The position numbers and the translations under genes are program-made. From the NCBI GenBank assembly GCA_958427975.1, contig CAUAEH010000002.1, forward strand, positions 31,650-95,649: a stretch of 64,000 nt of DNA, read 5' to 3'. This stretch comes from an uncultured Collinsella sp. GTDB lineage: Bacteria; Actinomycetota; Coriobacteriia; Coriobacteriales; Coriobacteriaceae. The notes beneath the pieces were generated by a model. The model made no database searches and was not told the origin of the DNA. It was given only the letters and a program-made list of their open reading frames with translations. Each line of letters opens with the position of its first letter. Position 1 is the stretch's first letter. Below are positions 26,097 through 34,946 of the stretch, piece by piece.

Positions 26097-26403
26097 GTCC
26101 ACCTCGTTCCAGCGCGGTCCGGGCAACGCGCCCGTTGTCCTAACTCTACACCGTGGCGGGCGGGGTGTCTGTTGGACGCGGAATCCGATAGGGCGGATGA
26201 CGCGGGAGCAAATGCAAATCACAGGCTCAATTCCATCCCGCGACAATATGATGCACCAGCTCCTTCAAATGTGACGAAATTGTGAAGCACAGGAGCACGA
26301 ATTTCAAAAAATACGCTGGTCGCCAATGTTGCGCAACAGAATTCAAAAATCAGCTCCTACATTTTGAAGCGTATGGATACATCCGTGTCAAAGGGAGAAA
26401 GCC
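26097..26403. other. Divergent intergenic region
   Basis: About 300 bp separate the DUF389 gene from the surface-protein gene. It must hold both promoters. I see a small palindrome TGTTGCGCAACA near 26329 and A/T-rich tracts near 26310-26360, but no gene, terminator or named regulatory element. Confidence 0.4.
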
Positions 26404-29400
26404 ATGGCAAACTACAGTCCACAACACTTTGAGCCTCGGGCCAAGACTGTCAACGTCAAGGGCGTTGCTAACCGCGCCGTCGCAACCGTTTTGACGGCGG
26501 GCCTCATCGCTCAGCCGCTCATGTCGCCGCTGGCGGCAATCGCCGCACCGTCAACCGATAACGGCGATTCTGTTCAGGGGGGGGGTAGTTCTGTAGAGAA
26601 TACCGTTGCCGCCGGTAACCAAGCGGTCGTAAAGACGGCTGCCCAGCTGGCCGAGGAGTCGGCAAAGCAGCTCAAGGACGCTCAGGCCGCCTACGATGCC
26701 GCCCAGAAGAAGGCCGACGCGGCGGGCCAGTCTCAAAAGCAGGCACAGCAGCAAAAGAATCAGGCCTCGCAGGCCGTGACCGATAACGCCGCCGAGCAGA
26801 ACGAGGCCGAGGTAGCCGCGCTTCAGGAGAAGATCGACGAGCTTAAGGCAGCCGTCGAAAAGACCGAGCAGCAGCAGAAGAAGCTGGGCGACCTGAACGA
26901 TCAGCTCGAACAGGCCAACAAGAGTGTCGAGGATAAGACCCAGGCGCTCAAGGACGCCAAGGCAAAGCAGGATGAGGCCAAGAAGGCCCTCGATGATGCC
27001 CAGGCCAAGCTCGAGGCCATGGGTATGGACGAGTACGAGGCCGCCAAGAAGGCCGTCGAGGACGCGCGGGCAAAGCTCGATGACGCCAATAAGGCCGTTA
27101 CTACTGCACAGGACAATCTGGACCAGGCCAAGGCTGCCGAGGCCAGCGCCCAGCAGGAAAAGCAGAATACCGAGGCAGCTTTGACGACTGCCCAGGCCAA
27201 GAAGCAGGAGACTGCCGCTGCTCTCGCAGCCGCAACCACCGCGCGCGATAACGCCCAGCAGAAGTTCAACCAGGCGCAGGCCGCGCTCGATGCTGCCGTC
27301 TCGGGTACGGGTGTTGACCTGAGTGCGCTTGAGGCCGCCAAGAAAGCTGCTGCTGGTGAGCTCAAGACCGCGCAGGCGGAGCTCAATGCCGCGACGGATG
27401 CCGACGCCACCGCACAGACAAATCTGCAGGCCGCCCAGGCTGCCGTCGCTGCCGCGCAGGAGAAGGCCAACGCCGCCAACGCTGCCGTGGCATCTGCCCA
27501 GTCTGCATACGATGCGGCAAACAAGGAGTACAAGGACGCGGCCAGTAAGCGTGACGCCGCGAAGTCGGCATACGAGCAGGCCCAGCAGACCGAAGCCGAC
27601 AAGAAGGCGGAGTACGACCGACTTGTCGAGGTCCGCCAGCAGAAGAGCAACGAGTTCGATCAGGCTCGTGCTGAAGTAACCGACGCGCATAATGCATACG
27701 ACGCCGCAAACGCCGAGGTCGATAAGCTCAACCAGCAGATTGCCGACCTCAAGTCGCACATGACCGTTGACCAGGAAGTCATCAGTCAGGGTATGTTCGG
27801 CTTCATGAACTACATCATCGGCAGCAGCCAATTCACAGCCACGCAGAAAAAGAACGCAAGCACTGCCGCGTCGATGCTCATGGGGACGACAGAGAAACAG
27901 GACTGGTATGATAATTACGTCGATCAGGACATGTCTCGCGACACCAATCCGCTCTCCTTGGAGCAGATGCGTAACGCCCTGACCTACCTCGATACCCAGA
28001 ACAACCTCCGCAAGGCGAACGGCCAGTCTGAGCTTAGCGTCAGCCTCCGCATGACTGCGGCAGCCGCCCTCAATACATCATATTCATCGAACATCTGGGG
28101 ACACTCGAACTGCTATTTCGATCAAGGTGAGAATCTTGCAGGCGGCGGCGGGGCATACACCGGAGGCGAGACCGAGGATACGCTTGGCTGGCCATATACC
28201 GGTCTCTACACCCAGGAGAAAAAGGCGTTCGATAAGTACGTCGAGCAGTATGGTGACGCACTTGGAAGCCATCGATATGATTCCTACTATATCTACCAGC
28301 ACTACAACAGCATCTACCATGAGTGCGGGCACTATCTAAACATCATCGATGCCGGCGCGAAGGCTATCGGCATCGCGACCGGTAGCGGTAAGAATACCGA
28401 TTCCGAGGTAACCGTTTTCGACTATAGCGGGAGCACGGGGCAGAAGGATTTCACTGTTTCCGAGTTCAAGAAGCTCGTCAACGACTACATCGATTCTGCC
28501 TATAACGCTGGCGGCACGCAGGCGCAGAAGGCGCAGCTCAAGGAGCTTCAGGGCAAGCTCGCCGAGGCGCAGAAGAACTTTGGAACTACTAGGGAAGCTT
28601 ACTTCGCAGCTGTAAACGGGCAGGATGCCGCCCAGGACGTTTTCACCGCAGCAGATGTGAACATGAACACCGCCAAGGGCGAGTACGAGAAGGCTAAGTC
28701 CGGTACCGCCGCCGCGAAGACGGCATACGACGCCGCGAAGGACGCGCTCGGCGGAATCGACATCGAGTCCCTCAAGCAGAACCTCGATGCCGCCAAGAGC
28801 AAGGCCGCTACTGCCCAGGCAGCTCTCGATAAGGCAAACGCCACGCTTGCTGACAGCAAGACGAAGGCAGCCGACGCCGCTGCTCACAAGGCGAAGGCTC
28901 GCAGCGCCCGCGATGCCGCCAAGGCAAAGTCCGAACAGGCCAATGAGGCGTATGGCAACGCTACCGCTTCGGTCAAGGACCTTGCCGCCAAGCACGATGC
29001 CGCCCAGGCGGACCTTGCGAATAAGCAGGGCTCGCTTGGCGATGCCAAGAAGGCCGACGATGCCGCCCAGACTGGTGTAGACAAGGCCCAGGCCGCAGAT
29101 GTCCAGGCCGCGACTGCTCTTTCGGACGCCAAGCAGGCAGTTGCCGCCAAGACGCAGGCTGTGTCCGATGCGCAGGCCAAGGCCAAGGCTGCTGAGGGTG
29201 AGCTGGCTACCGCGAACAAGGCCTTCGAGCGCTTTGCCGGCGCCCAGAAGGCGGTCGACGACGCCAAGGCCGCCTATGACGCTGCCGTCGCCGGTGTCGC
29301 CGATGCCCAGAAGCAGCTCGAGGCCGCCAACGAAGCCGTCGTCGATGCGAATTTCGAGATCGTCAAGGCCAAGGCCGAGCTTGCCAGCGATGAGGCACTC

Positions 29401-29859
29401 AAGGCCGATCTTGAGGCTGTCGACCACAAGGCATCCCTTGCCGCGGGCACGACGGGCAACGAGAAGCTGGTCAAGCTGAACGCTGCCTACGCTCGCTATA
29501 AGGCTGCCGTCGATGCCGCCGCTGGTCTCAAGGCTGCTCTGAGCGATGCCGATGCCAAGCTGTCCGATGCCAACGACGCCTATGCCGCCGCGCTGGCTGA
29601 GCTTGGCGATGCCAAGGATGCCCTGGCTGCCGTGCAGGCCGAGTACGACAAGTATCATCCCAAGGCTGAGCCGCAGGCCAAGCCTCAGGTTGCACAGGCT
29701 GCTGCAAAGGCTCCTGTCGCCAAGAAGAAGGCCACGTCGGCCGCGCTCGCCCAGACTGGCGATGACTCCGCTCTTGCGGGCGAGGTGTTCGTCATCGGCG
29801 GTATCACCCTCGTGGCCGCTGGTGTGACGCTGAGCGATCGTCGTCGCAAGCAGATGTAG
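26404..29859 (+). CDS. LAXTG-anchored coiled-coil surface protein with a central CAP domain; carries a G9 tract
   Basis: An 1151-residue secreted, wall-anchored protein. A long signal peptide (1 to about 48, hydrophobic core TVLTAGLIAQPLM) is followed at residues 58-61 by a run of nine Gs in the DNA (26577-26585). Two long Ala/Lys/Gln/Asp-rich coiled coils (about 77-460 and 690-1100) flank a CAP/SCP domain (about 465-680) with EQMRNALTYLD, WGHSN and ECGHYLNIIDAGAKAIGIA. The C-terminus has LAQTG (1115-1119), a hydrophobic helix and RRRK, a sorting signal of the type used by class E sortases. AAGGGAG precedes the start. It is a likely adhesin or host-interaction factor; its ligand is unknown. 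Confidence 0.88.
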   Translation: MANYSPQHFEPRAKTVNVKGVANRAVATVLTAGLIAQPLMSPLAAIAAPSTDNGDSVQGGGSSVENTVAAGNQAVVKTAAQLAEESAKQLKDAQAAYDAAQKKADAAGQSQKQAQQQKNQASQAVTDNAAEQNEAEVAALQEKIDELKAAVEKTEQQQKKLGDLNDQLEQANKSVEDKTQALKDAKAKQDEAKKALDDAQAKLEAMGMDEYEAAKKAVEDARAKLDDANKAVTTAQDNLDQAKAAEASAQQEKQNTEAALTTAQAKKQETAAALAAATTARDNAQQKFNQAQAALDAAVSGTGVDLSALEAAKKAAAGELKTAQAELNAATDADATAQTNLQAAQAAVAAAQEKANAANAAVASAQSAYDAANKEYKDAASKRDAAKSAYEQAQQTEADKKAEYDRLVEVRQQKSNEFDQARAEVTDAHNAYDAANAEVDKLNQQIADLKSHMTVDQEVISQGMFGFMNYIIGSSQFTATQKKNASTAASMLMGTTEKQDWYDNYVDQDMSRDTNPLSLEQMRNALTYLDTQNNLRKANGQSELSVSLRMTAAAALNTSYSSNIWGHSNCYFDQGENLAGGGGAYTGGETEDTLGWPYTGLYTQEKKAFDKYVEQYGDALGSHRYDSYYIYQHYNSIYHECGHYLNIIDAGAKAIGIATGSGKNTDSEVTVFDYSGSTGQKDFTVSEFKKLVNDYIDSAYNAGGTQAQKAQLKELQGKLAEAQKNFGTTREAYFAAVNGQDAAQDVFTAADVNMNTAKGEYEKAKSGTAAAKTAYDAAKDALGGIDIESLKQNLDAAKSKAATAQAALDKANATLADSKTKAADAAAHKAKARSARDAAKAKSEQANEAYGNATASVKDLAAKHDAAQADLANKQGSLGDAKKADDAAQTGVDKAQAADVQAATALSDAKQAVAAKTQAVSDAQAKAKAAEGELATANKAFERFAGAQKAVDDAKAAYDAAVAGVADAQKQLEAANEAVVDANFEIVKAKAELASDEALKADLEAVDHKASLAAGTTGNEKLVKLNAAYARYKAAVDAAAGLKAALSDADAKLSDANDAYAAALAELGDAKDALAAVQAEYDKYHPKAEPQAKPQVAQAAAKAPVAKKKATSAALAQTGDDSALAGEVFVIGGITLVAAGVTLSDRRRKQM
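26577..26585 (+). repeat. G9 homopolymer in the surface-protein gene
   Basis: Nine consecutive Gs lie in codons 58-61, just after the signal peptide. A gain or loss of one G would shift the frame and end the protein early. The gene is in frame at nine Gs here. Confidence 0.95.
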
Positions 29860-29926
29860 CGTTTCGAGCGTAGATTCTGCAACGAACTTCGGTTCATAGC
29901 AGGAACGCTTCGATAGCTTAACCGAT

Positions 29927-29970
29927 AAGGCCGGCGCGCTGTTAAACGCAGCGCGCCGGCCTTTCTTTGT
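29927..29970 (+). terminator. Terminator of the surface-protein gene
   Basis: The arms AAGGCCGGCGCGCTG and CAGCGCGCCGGCCTT are followed by TCTTTG, 67 bp after the stop codon. Confidence 0.9.
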
Positions 29971-29979
29971 TTCGATATC

Positions 29980-30019
29980 AAAAAGCCCGGTCAGCAGCCG
30001 TGAAAGCTACCGGCCGGGC
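29980..30019 (-). terminator. Terminator of the OPT transporter gene
   Basis: The arms GCCCGG and CCGGGC with further partial pairing; read on the minus strand a TTTTT tract follows. Confidence 0.65.
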
Positions 30020-30060
30020 AAGCCGTAGGCAATATGGTTGCTGTCGAGCAGCTGCTCAGC

Positions 30061-31764
30061 TTAGCCCAGCAGGCTTAAGCCAACAGAGACAAACGCCAGG
30101 ATAACGCCGACAATAGACTCGCCACCGAGCAGGCCGCTGGCGACAACCAGGCCCTGCTCCTGGAAGGCGGCGTCCTTGGCGGCCTTTTCCTCGTCCGAAA
30201 GACCGGCCTCGGCGTCGCGGTGAGCGGCCCACTTGTCGTAGGCGAGCTTAACGCAGGAACCCAGGAAAGCCGTGAGCGACATGTAGAACGGCAGGTACAC
30301 GCCCAGGCCGATCATCATGGCCGGAATGCCGAGCCAGTACATGACGATGCCGGCGATAAAGCCGCCCGCAAACCACGGCACGCTCGGGATGCCCGAGACC
30401 ATGGTGGCGACGACGCTTGCCTGCGCGGCCACAAAGCTCTTGTCGGGTCCAAAGGCGTCCGGACCATAGGCGGTTACGAGCGCGACCATGACGGCGGCAG
30501 CGACCAGGGCGCCCACGATGCCGCCGATGGCCTGGCCGACCCACTGTGCACGCGGGTTGGTGCCCAGCACGGCGCCGGCCTTAAAGTCGTTCATGACGTC
30601 GCCCGCAAGGCCGCACGCTACGGCCACGATGCCGGCGATAAAGAACAGTTTAACCTGCGCGAGCTGCGCGAAGGCAGCCACGATGAGCATAACGATGAGG
30701 CCAAAGATCTCCATGGGGTCGATGCCCGTCTGGCCGCAGCTCTGTGCGCTCATGATGGTGGTGACAAAGGTGAACAGCGTCACGATGACGGCCGGGACGG
30801 GACCAAGGTCGAGCGCGATGGCGACGATCACGGCGATGGCGGCAGCGCCCAGGCCGATGATGCCGGCGTCGAGTTTAAGGGAGCCCGAGATGAGCGACTG
30901 CTCGTCGGTGTCGGTGGAGCTGTCGGCGGCAAGACCGCGGACGATACCGGCGACCTGCGGCAGGATGTCCTTGAGGACGACGGCGACGCCAAAGCCCATC
31001 ATGAGGCCCATGCCCAGGGACTTGACGATGCCTTGCGCAGTCATAACGTCGAACAGACCGGTAGCGGTGCCGCCCACGATGATGCCAAAGTTGCCCAACA
31101 GGGCGCCGGCAAACCAGAAAGCGACCGGGGCGAAGCCCACGAGGAAGCCGATGGACAGCAGCATGGGCGAGTTGTAGATGGCAAAGGTCACGCCGGGGAT
31201 GTTGAGCGTGCACAGCATGCTGGGCACCACGCCCAGGGCGTCGCGCAGCACGCTGTAGATGCCTGCGATGGCCATGGAGCCAAAGAGCTGCTTACCGGTC
31301 TTGCCGCCGGCCTCGGTGGCGCGTAGGGTCTGAGCTGCGGCGTTGCCGGTGGGGAACTCCAGCGCGGCGTCCACGATAAAGTGACGGTGGATGAGCGCGG
31401 TGGCCAGCAGGCCCAGGATGGTGCCGGCGAGCGCCACGATAAACATGTCGAGCCAGCTGATCTGGTCGGCATAGCCCAGCATCCAGGCGCCCGGGATGGT
31501 AAACGCCAGGCCGCCGGCGACCATGGCGCCCGCGGACATGATGGTGTGGGTGACGTTGGCCTCGTTGAGGCTGGCGTTGCCCATGAGCTTCAGGAAGAAC
31601 AGCGAGATGACGGCAGCGAAAATGATTGGCCAGGGGAGGGCGCCCATCTTGAGGGCCGTGTAGGCCGAGCTTGCCGTGATGATCACGCAGCCAAGGACGC
31701 CGATGACGACACCGCGCAGCGTGAGTTGCCCGCGCATCGAAGCGCGGTTCGAGGGATTGCTCAT
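30061..31764 (-). CDS. OPT-family oligopeptide transporter
   Basis: A 567-residue integral membrane protein with about fifteen hydrophobic segments. Family features include RGVVIGVLGCVIITASSAY, the segment EFPTGNAAAQTL and SAQSCGQTGIDPMEIFG. It fits the prokaryotic OPT clade that takes up oligopeptides or metal-chelate complexes by proton symport. AAGGAG precedes the start on the minus strand. It is monocistronic and divergent from coaX. The C-terminal tail before the last helix is charged (DEEKAAKDAAF). Confidence 0.88.
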   Translation of the reverse strand: MSNPSNRASMRGQLTLRGVVIGVLGCVIITASSAYTALKMGALPWPIIFAAVISLFFLKLMGNASLNEANVTHTIMSAGAMVAGGLAFTIPGAWMLGYADQISWLDMFIVALAGTILGLLATALIHRHFIVDAALEFPTGNAAAQTLRATEAGGKTGKQLFGSMAIAGIYSVLRDALGVVPSMLCTLNIPGVTFAIYNSPMLLSIGFLVGFAPVAFWFAGALLGNFGIIVGGTATGLFDVMTAQGIVKSLGMGLMMGFGVAVVLKDILPQVAGIVRGLAADSSTDTDEQSLISGSLKLDAGIIGLGAAAIAVIVAIALDLGPVPAVIVTLFTFVTTIMSAQSCGQTGIDPMEIFGLIVMLIVAAFAQLAQVKLFFIAGIVAVACGLAGDVMNDFKAGAVLGTNPRAQWVGQAIGGIVGALVAAAVMVALVTAYGPDAFGPDKSFVAAQASVVATMVSGIPSVPWFAGGFIAGIVMYWLGIPAMMIGLGVYLPFYMSLTAFLGSCVKLAYDKWAAHRDAEAGLSDEEKAAKDAAFQEQGLVVASGLLGGESIVGVILAFVSVGLSLLG

Positions 31765-31956
31765 ATAGAACTCCTTTGCGTATATCCGCTTCCCCCGGGA
31801 GCGCCGCTACGGATACGGCGCGGGAAGTCGGGTTACCAAGGGCCGCCGCGTGAGCTCGCGCGCGACCGCGCACCAGTATAACCGCAAGCTAGTCATTTTG
31901 GGATGACTGGTTTAGGTAGGCGATATACTGCTGGGCAGACGAAAGGAGCGCCGACG

Positions 31957-32808
31957 ATGCTTAATGGGTGCGCATATATATTGACGGTCGACGTGGGCAA
32001 CACGTTCATTCGCTTTGGCCTGTTTGCCGAGGATTCGGCCGCGGCGCAGGAATGCCCGCTTGCGACGTGCGAGATCACCACGCCGTCGAGCATCACAGCA
32101 GACGAGGCGCGCATGCGTCTCGCTCAAGTCATGGCCGCGCTAACGGCCGATGCGGGCATGCCGGGCACACTTGTGCCCACGGCTGCCGTGCTAAGCTGCG
32201 TGGTGCCGGCGCTCGAGCGCCCGTGGAAGACGGCGCTTTCCCGCATCTGCACGGGGCGCGTGCTCACGGTGGGGCCGGGCCTCAAGACCGGCATGCCCGT
32301 CCACTACGACGACCCGGCCGAGATCGGCCCCGACCGCATCGCCGACGCCGTGGCGGCCCGGGCCGTTTACGGCTCTCCGTGCATCGTGATCGACCTGGGC
32401 ACTACGACCAATATCGAGGTCATCGATACGCACGGAACCTTTGTCGGCGGCGTCATCGCGCCGGGTCTGGCACTTGGCGCCCGCTCGCTTTCGGCCGCTG
32501 CGGCGCGCCTGCCGCAGGTTGAGCCCTCGGCGCCGACACACGTCATCGGCCGCAACACGCGTGAGGCTATGCGCTCGGGCGTGGTTTTGGGCGAGGTGGC
32601 CCGCATCGACGGCATGCTCGACATGGTGCTTGCCGAGATGCGCGCGACCAAGGCCGCGGGGGAGGGCGACGTGCCCATAGTCATTACCGGCGACGATGCC
32701 GAGGCGCTTGCGTCGCTGGTCGGTCATAGTCTGACGGTCGACGACGCGCTGACGTTGCGAGGACTGGCCGAGCTCTACCGCATCAACCAAAAGCCCCGCC
32801 GCGTGTAA
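31957..32808 (+). CDS. coaX: Type III pantothenate kinase
   Basis: A 283-residue ASKHA-fold kinase that phosphorylates pantothenate in the first step of coenzyme A synthesis. The P-loop-like motif is DVGNTFIRFG (about residues 12-21), the pantothenate-binding segment is GPDRIADAVAA, and the second phosphate motif IDLGTTTNIEV is present; GGVIAPGLALGARSL follows. The ATG at 31957 has GAAAGGAG ahead of it, and an 18-codon-longer frame is not supported. A dCMP deaminase gene follows on the same strand 84 bp downstream. Confidence 0.93.
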   Translation: MLNGCAYILTVDVGNTFIRFGLFAEDSAAAQECPLATCEITTPSSITADEARMRLAQVMAALTADAGMPGTLVPTAAVLSCVVPALERPWKTALSRICTGRVLTVGPGLKTGMPVHYDDPAEIGPDRIADAVAARAVYGSPCIVIDLGTTTNIEVIDTHGTFVGGVIAPGLALGARSLSAAAARLPQVEPSAPTHVIGRNTREAMRSGVVLGEVARIDGMLDMVLAEMRATKAAGEGDVPIVITGDDAEALASLVGHSLTVDDALTLRGLAELYRINQKPRRV

Positions 32809-32892
32809 AAGTGAGGGCGCCGGTGGGACAAACGCCTCCACCTTTCACCTGCTACAATGGGTCAAACTATTGCGATTTCGGAGGTGTCTGCC

Positions 32893-33417
32893 ATGTCGGA
32901 CGATCTTCATCAAACCGCGTCGGGCAAGCGTCGCGACGTTATTAGCTGGGACGAGTTCTTTATGAGCGTGGCCATAGCCGCGCAGCGCCGCAGCAAGGAC
33001 CCCAACACGCAGGTGGGCGCGTGCATCGCCAGCACCAACCACCGCATCCTTTCGGTGGGCTACAACGGTACGCCCTCGGCGCTCAACGACGACTTTTTCC
33101 CGTGGGGCACGAGCGATGACCCGCTGCAGGACAAGCATAACTACGTAGTCCATGCCGAAGCCAACGCCGTGCTCAACTACCGCGGCTCGCTCAAAGACCT
33201 TGAGGGTTCCACGGTCTACGTCACGCTGTTCCCGTGTCATGACTGCGCCAAAATCCTGGCGCAGGTAGGTGTGGGCGAGGTTGTCTACCTGGACAATAAG
33301 TACGCCGACACCGACGACGGCCGCATCAGCCGTCGCATTCTCGACTCCTGCGGCATTAGCTACCGCCAGGTTATCGTCGATGTCCACATTGGCACCGGGG
33401 AACAAACTCAGCAGTAG
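32893..33417 (+). CDS. Deoxycytidylate (dCMP) deaminase family protein
   Basis: A 174-residue zinc deaminase. The zinc ligands and proton shuttle are His87 and Glu89 in HAEANAVLN, and Cys115 and Cys118 in PCHDC. The segment DPNTQVGACI and VGYNGTPS match the dCMP deaminase/ComEB group, which converts dCMP to dUMP for thymidylate synthesis. The ATG at 32893 follows GGAGGTG; the frame continues 12 codons upstream without a good ribosome site. An extra loop FFPWGTSDDP sits before the active site, as in many bacterial members. Confidence 0.9.
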   Translation: MSDDLHQTASGKRRDVISWDEFFMSVAIAAQRRSKDPNTQVGACIASTNHRILSVGYNGTPSALNDDFFPWGTSDDPLQDKHNYVVHAEANAVLNYRGSLKDLEGSTVYVTLFPCHDCAKILAQVGVGEVVYLDNKYADTDDGRISRRILDSCGISYRQVIVDVHIGTGEQTQQ

Positions 33418-33592
33418 CGGCAGCGTGTGCTAGCGCTGGGCGTCGGCAAAAGCAGCTAAAAAGCCCCGTCCCAAATTGACTGCTCGTGAAAGTCGTGTCC
33501 GCGCGCATGGACGGCTCGTGAGCGGGTACACGGCTGTAGTAACATAGCTCTGTCCGCGGGCGTGCCCGCGTTATTGTGAGAAAGGAGCCCCT

Positions 33593-33871
33593 GTGGCTGT
33601 TAACGAAGAGCTGCTTAAGAAGGTTCTTGAGGAGATCCGCCCCAACCTGCAGGCTGACGGCGGCGATATGGAGTATGTAGGCGTCGACGACGAGGGCGTC
33701 GTCCAGCTTGAGCTTCAGGGCGCCTGCGCCGGCTGCCCTATGAGCGCACTGACCCTGTCCATGGGTATCGAGCGTATCCTCAAGGAGCATGTGCCCGGCG
33801 TTACCCGTGTTGAGCAGATCAATGCCTCCGGCGAGACCGACGATCTGTACGACGAGTACGCGCCGTTCTAA
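33593..33871 (+). CDS. NifU-like iron-sulfur scaffold protein
   Basis: A 92-residue single-domain NifU C-terminal-like protein. The cluster-binding pair is Cys45 and Cys48 in GACAGCPMS; the fold start LQADGGDMEYV is typical. It would carry a transient [4Fe-4S] cluster for delivery to apo-proteins, useful in a cell rich in Fe-S enzymes such as the activase at 17.5 kb. The start is GTG at 33593 with AAAGGAG upstream. It is followed by a terminator and lgt. Confidence 0.92.
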   Translation: MAVNEELLKKVLEEIRPNLQADGGDMEYVGVDDEGVVQLELQGACAGCPMSALTLSMGIERILKEHVPGVTRVEQINASGETDDLYDEYAPF

Positions 33872-33915
33872 GATCCGAAAGCTGCGGACGGCATACTCCG
33901 CATAGACGTTACGCC

Positions 33916-33956
33916 CAAATATGCGGCTGCGAGCGCAAGGCCCGCGGCCGCATTTG
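33916..33956 (+). terminator. Terminator after the NifU-like gene
   Basis: The arms CAAATatGCGGCtGCG and CGCgGCCGCATTTG form a stable stem with a short T stretch after it. Confidence 0.7.
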
Positions 33957-33980
33957 TATGTAGGGAGCAGGGGGACCGAT

Positions 33981-34802
33981 ATGCTCAACGACCTCTACCA
34001 TATGCTTGATCCCGTCGCCATTTCGGCGGGGCCCATCACCATCTACTGGTACGGCTTGGCCTATGTGGTCGGGGCTTTGCTCACGGCGGTCGTCATGTAT
34101 CGCACGCAGCGCCGTTGGGGTTTTGACATTACGGTCGACGACCTGACGAGCGTCGTGGTCGGCGTGGTCTTTGGCCTTATCATTGGCGCCCGCCTGTTCT
34201 ACGTCATTTTCTACGGCGACGGCTACTACTGGACGCATCCGCTCGAGATCTTTGCCACCAACGAGGGCGGCATGAGTTTTCATGGTGGCCTGGTGGGCGG
34301 CATCATCGGCGGCGTGCTCGTGTGCCGCATGTACAAGCTCGATGCGTGGACTTTGGCAGACCTCGCGGTCATCGGTGCTCCGCTGGCCCTGTGCCTGGGG
34401 CGCTGCGCCAACTTTGTCAACGGCGAGCTGTGGGGCAAGCCGACCGATCTGCCCTGGGGCGTGATCTTTGGCGGCACCGCGGGCGATATGCCGCGCCATC
34501 CATCCCAACTCTACGAGGCATTTCTCGAGGGCATCGTGCTCTTCTGCATTCTGCAGGTGCTCAGCCGCAAAAAACCGCTGCTGCCCCAGGGTACGTTTAT
34601 GGGTGTGTTTGTGATGGGTTACGGCATCGTCCGCTTCCTCATTGAGTTTGTGCGCGTGCCCGATGCGCAGCTGGGCTATCTGCTGGGCGGCGTCATCACC
34701 ATGGGTCAGCTACTGAGCCTGCCACTCGTGATTGCGGGCCTGGCGCTCATCATCTTTGCCCTTCGTCGCGACCGTCCCCAGCGCATCTACCTGGACGCCT
34801 AA
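33981..34802 (+). CDS. lgt: Prolipoprotein diacylglyceryl transferase
   Basis: A 273-residue inner-membrane enzyme that transfers diacylglycerol from phosphatidylglycerol to the lipobox Cys of prolipoproteins, such as the binding protein at 6.9 kb. It has about seven helices and the conserved segments SFHGGLVGGIIGG, the signature GRCANFVNGELWG and RHPSQLYEAF. The ATG at 33981 follows GGAGCAGGGGGA; the frame opens 20 codons upstream inside the terminator, so the shorter form is right. Confidence 0.95.
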   Translation: MLNDLYHMLDPVAISAGPITIYWYGLAYVVGALLTAVVMYRTQRRWGFDITVDDLTSVVVGVVFGLIIGARLFYVIFYGDGYYWTHPLEIFATNEGGMSFHGGLVGGIIGGVLVCRMYKLDAWTLADLAVIGAPLALCLGRCANFVNGELWGKPTDLPWGVIFGGTAGDMPRHPSQLYEAFLEGIVLFCILQVLSRKKPLLPQGTFMGVFVMGYGIVRFLIEFVRVPDAQLGYLLGGVITMGQLLSLPLVIAGLALIIFALRRDRPQRIYLDA

Positions 34803-34804
34803 CC

Positions 34805-34849
34805 ACCAAAACCACCGCAAAGGGGCAGGCACCTTGGTGGTGGTTTTGC
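34805..34849 (+). repeat. Dispersed repeat with hairpin, copy near lgt
   Basis: CAAAACCACC and GGTGGTTTTG form a perfect 10-bp stem. The central stretch AAAGGGGCAGGCACCTTGG matches 8050-8081. It may also act as a terminator for lgt. Confidence 0.6.
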
Positions 34850-34870
34850 CGGGCAACGATGACAGAACCG

Positions 34871-34919
34871 TAACGTTTCCCCAGATAAAACCTGCCAAAA
34901 TAAACCTGTCCCTTTTTGG
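34871..34919 (-). repeat. 49-bp dispersed repeat, copy A
   Basis: Read on the minus strand it begins CCAAAAAGGGACAGGTTT and ends AAACGTTA, matching copy B at 39755-39803 at 45 of 49 positions. It overlaps a 12-13-bp hairpin (AAACCTGCCAAAA, 34888-34900, with 34913-34926), so it may end lgt transcription too. Confidence 0.8.
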
Positions 34920-34946
34920 CAGGTTTCTAGAAAGGCTATTCGGACT

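Noticed and set aside
28336..29658. A long minus-strand frame opposite the surface-protein gene
   Set aside because: It mirrors the Ala/Lys coiled-coil repeats of the real gene and has no domain or ribosome site.
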